Assembly: GCA_007131175.1 (NCBI GenBank)
Contig: SLRC01000002.1
Coordinates: 1 to 46,716, forward strand
Source: Syntrophomonadaceae bacterium
Lineage (GTDB): Bacteria; Bacillota; Dethiobacteria; DTU022; UBA8154
Length of the DNA stretch: 46,716 nt
Direction: 5' to 3'
The translations under genes were made by a program, and so were the position numbers. How positions within the stretch are numbered: position 1 is the stretch's first letter; every line of letters starts with the position of its first letter. Shown piece after piece: positions 44,913-46,716 of the stretch. The notes below the pieces were generated by a model. That model worked only from the letters and a program-made list of their open reading frames with translations. It searched no databases and was not told the DNA's origin.

Positions 44913-46358
44913 TTGCCCGAGTTTGAAACAGTCATTGGCCTGGAAGTCCATGTTGAACTTTTAACAGATACAAAACTTTTCTGTGGTTGCAGCACCGCCT
45001 TCGGCGCTGAACCCAACACCCAGGTTTGCCCCGTATGTTTGGGCCAGCCTGGCGGAACCCTGCCCCTGCTCAATAAAAGGGCTGCAGAGTATACAATCAA
45101 AGCCGCACTCGGTCTGAACTGCAATATCGTTCCAATAATTTCTTTTGACCGTAAAAATTACTTTTACGCAGACTTGCCAAAGGGATTTCAAATCTCCCAG
45201 TACTTTTACCCTATGGGTAAGGAAGGCTTTCTCAATATCCGCCTCAACGGCGAAACCAAAAAAATTGGTATACACCAGCTCCACCTGGAAGAAGATACGG
45301 GCAAGCTTTCACATATTGGAGACATCATTTCCTCACCTTATAGCCGCGTCGACTTTAACCGGGCAGGGGTGCCCCTGATGGAGATCGTGTCAGAGCCCGA
45401 CTTGCGCTCGGCAGAGGAGGCAAGGCTTTACCTGCAAAAACTCCGTTCCATCATTTGCTACCTGGGTATCTCCGACTGCAAAATGGAGGAAGGCTCCATG
45501 CGCTGCGACGCCAATATCAGTATTAGGCCTGTGGGCAGTACCAAACTGGAAAACAAAACAGAACTGAAAAACATGAACTCGTTCCGTTCCGTATACCGGG
45601 GCATCGAATACGAAGCGGAAAGGCAGCGTACAATTGTTCTATCCGGAGATACCGTTATCCCCGAAACAAGACACTGGGACGAAGCCAAAGGCATTACCAG
45701 GGCCATGCGCAGCAAGTTTGTCTCCGCAGACTACCGCTGCTTCCCCGACCCTAACATCCCACCTTACCCTACAAAAAACACATGGGTAAACGAGATAAAA
45801 GAAACAATCCCCGAGTTGCCAGATGCCCGTTTCAATCGCTTCGTGGAAACATATGGCTTGCCGCCCTATGATGCTGAAGTGCTTACTGCATCCAAAGAGC
45901 TTGCTGATTTCTATGACGGCGTGATTGGCTACTGTCATGAGCCCAAAATGGCCAGTAACTGGATCATGAGCGAGCTCATGGGACTGCTCAATTCCTCTGG
46001 TATTGAGATCACAGCATCTAAAATAACACCTCAGAGTTTGGGCAAGCTGCTTGAGTTCATCAGCAAAGGGGAAATCAGCGGCAAGATGGCCAAAGCGGTG
46101 TTCGAAGAAATGTTTAACACGGGTGAGGATCCGGCTCGCATTGTTGAGAAAAAGGGCCTATCCCAGATATCAGATGCAGATACACTGCATCAAATTGTGA
46201 GCAAGGTGCTGGCAGAAAACCCGAAATCTGTGGAAGATTTTCATGGTGGTAAGAAAAAGGCACTTGGCTTCCTGGTGGGACAGATCATGAAAGAAACCAA
46301 AGGGCAGGCTAATCCCCAACTGGTAAACGAACTGCTTACAGAAAAACTCAAAGCTTAG
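44913..46358 (+). CDS. GatB paralogue with intact active-site motifs
   Basis: A 481-residue GatB. It keeps GLEVHVELLTDTKLFC, the zinc-type cysteines FCGC...CPVC, HLEEDTGK, MEEGSMRCDAN, KNMNSF and the kinase loop MRSKFVSADYRCFPDPN, plus the tRNA-binding tail. One extra Gly lies after the cysteine pair (QPGGTLP, where the canonical gatB has LPGTLP). So the kinase/transamidase half looks functional although its GatA partner is not. TTG start after AGGAGGG. It is 88 nt after gatA2. Confidence 0.93.
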   Translation: MPEFETVIGLEVHVELLTDTKLFCGCSTAFGAEPNTQVCPVCLGQPGGTLPLLNKRAAEYTIKAALGLNCNIVPIISFDRKNYFYADLPKGFQISQYFYPMGKEGFLNIRLNGETKKIGIHQLHLEEDTGKLSHIGDIISSPYSRVDFNRAGVPLMEIVSEPDLRSAEEARLYLQKLRSIICYLGISDCKMEEGSMRCDANISIRPVGSTKLENKTELKNMNSFRSVYRGIEYEAERQRTIVLSGDTVIPETRHWDEAKGITRAMRSKFVSADYRCFPDPNIPPYPTKNTWVNEIKETIPELPDARFNRFVETYGLPPYDAEVLTASKELADFYDGVIGYCHEPKMASNWIMSELMGLLNSSGIEITASKITPQSLGKLLEFISKGEISGKMAKAVFEEMFNTGEDPARIVEKKGLSQISDADTLHQIVSKVLAENPKSVEDFHGGKKKALGFLVGQIMKETKGQANPQLVNELLTEKLKA

Positions 46359-46368
46359 GGACCCCTGT

Positions 46369-46386
46369 AGCTAACCGTGGTTAGCT
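46369..46386 (+). other. Hairpin after gatB2
   Basis: AGCTAACC and GGTTAGCT form an 8-bp palindrome with almost no loop (7 bp plus a 4-nt loop). No T-run follows, so it is not a standard Rho-independent terminator. It could mark the end of the gatCAB2 transcript or be a protein site. Confidence 0.4.
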
Positions 46387-46431
46387 CTGCGTAAACAGAT
46401 AAAAAACATACAATCTCTTTAGCCTGAGCGG

Positions 46432-46460
46432 TTGACTTTTACAGGTTTCTTGTGTATACT
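46432..46460 (+). promoter_or_regulatory. Promoter of the tRNA cluster
   Basis: TTGACT (46432-46437), exactly 17 nt, and TATACT (46455-46460), 16 nt before the first tRNA. Both boxes match five of six consensus positions. Confidence 0.85.
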
Positions 46461-46475
46461 AAGTCTTACAAATGC

Positions 46476-46553
46476 GGAGCCGTGGTGTAGTCAGGTTAAC
46501 ATGCCGGCCTGTCAAGCCGGAGATCGCGGGTTCAACTCCCGTCGGCTCCGCCA
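46476..46553 (+). tRNA. tRNA-Asp (anticodon GTC)
   Basis: The acceptor stem GGAGCCG (46476-46482) pairs with CGGCTCC (46543-46549), with G as discriminator and an encoded CCA. The anticodon loop CTGTCAA reads GTC, and TTCAACT is the T-loop. First gene after the promoter. Confidence 0.97.
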
Positions 46554-46559
46554 TATTAT

Positions 46560-46635
<76 letters not shown>

Positions 46636-46641
46636 ACACTT

Positions 46642-46716
46642 GCGGAAGTAGCTCAGCGGTAGAGCATCGCCTTGCCAAGGCGAGGGTCGCGGGTTCAATT
46701 CCCGTCTTCCGCTCCA
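46642..46716 (+). tRNA. tRNA-Gly (anticodon GCC)
   Basis: Acceptor stem GCGGAAG (46642-46648) pairs with CTTCCGC (46706-46712), discriminator T and encoded CCA. The anticodon loop TTGCCAA reads GCC. The CCA is the last base of the window, so the sequence may end at a repeated tRNA/rRNA locus. Confidence 0.96.

Overview
The window looks like a chromosomal segment of an anaerobic, spore-former-type Firmicute of the class Clostridia, probably Peptococcaceae-like. The evidence is a ComFB homologue, a LipM-type lipoylation route, GatCAB amidotransferase, a CIRCE-controlled groESL operon, purine genes in clostridial style, strong AGGAGG ribosome binding sites and many TTG/GTG starts. Almost all of the DNA is coding and most genes lie on the plus strand. 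There are no insertion sequences, phage genes or CRISPR arrays.

Region 1 (1-6555) is the least ordinary part. It opens with the 3' end of a UroD-fold (MtaA/CmuA-type) methyltransferase gene. An in-frame UGA sits exactly where relatives have a cysteine, and a SECIS-like hairpin follows, so it is most simply read as a selenoprotein. Then come a small CxxC thioredoxin-like protein, lipoyl synthase (LipA), a LipM-like octanoyltransferase, dihydrolipoamide dehydrogenase and a divergent GcvH-like lipoyl acceptor. An aquaglyceroporin-type channel, a cysteine-containing small protein and a [4Fe-4S] protein complete the set. Together they can make, attach and re-oxidise a lipoyl group on one carrier, but no glycine cleavage P or T protein is present. 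A dedicated lipoyl/selenium/corrinoid C1 or thiol pathway is inferred, not shown.

Region 2 (6556-14504) holds a short helical protein, a PRC-barrel protein, a possible VanW-like remnant and a FapA/DUF342 protein. A molybdopterin block follows: a 55-aa cysteine-containing ORF, MoeA, a MoeA fused to a periplasmic-binding-protein-like domain, and MogA/MoaB.

Region 3 (14505-29827) is housekeeping: groES-groEL behind a perfect CIRCE operator, then guaA-purK-purE-purB-purF-purM-purN-purH-purD-ligA. purC and purS/Q/L are missing from the run, and a palindromic intergenic repeat lies between purF and purM.

Region 4 (29828-42531) has an antisense comFB, canonical gatC-gatA-gatB, nth, a Lon-family protease, two methyltransferase genes (one trmL), a small membrane protein, an MBL hydrolase, a DUF503 gene and acyP. 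It then has a three-HTH XRE regulator with a consensus promoter, a DUF421 membrane protein and mnmM.

Region 5 (42532-46716) has mobB and then a second gatC-gatA-gatB set whose GatA has lost every glutaminase catalytic residue I can align, while its GatB keeps its active-site motifs. The window ends with a strong promoter and tRNA-Asp, tRNA-Phe and tRNA-Gly genes. The two strongest leads are the UGA-containing methyltransferase with its lipoyl island and the second GatCAB with a dead amidase.
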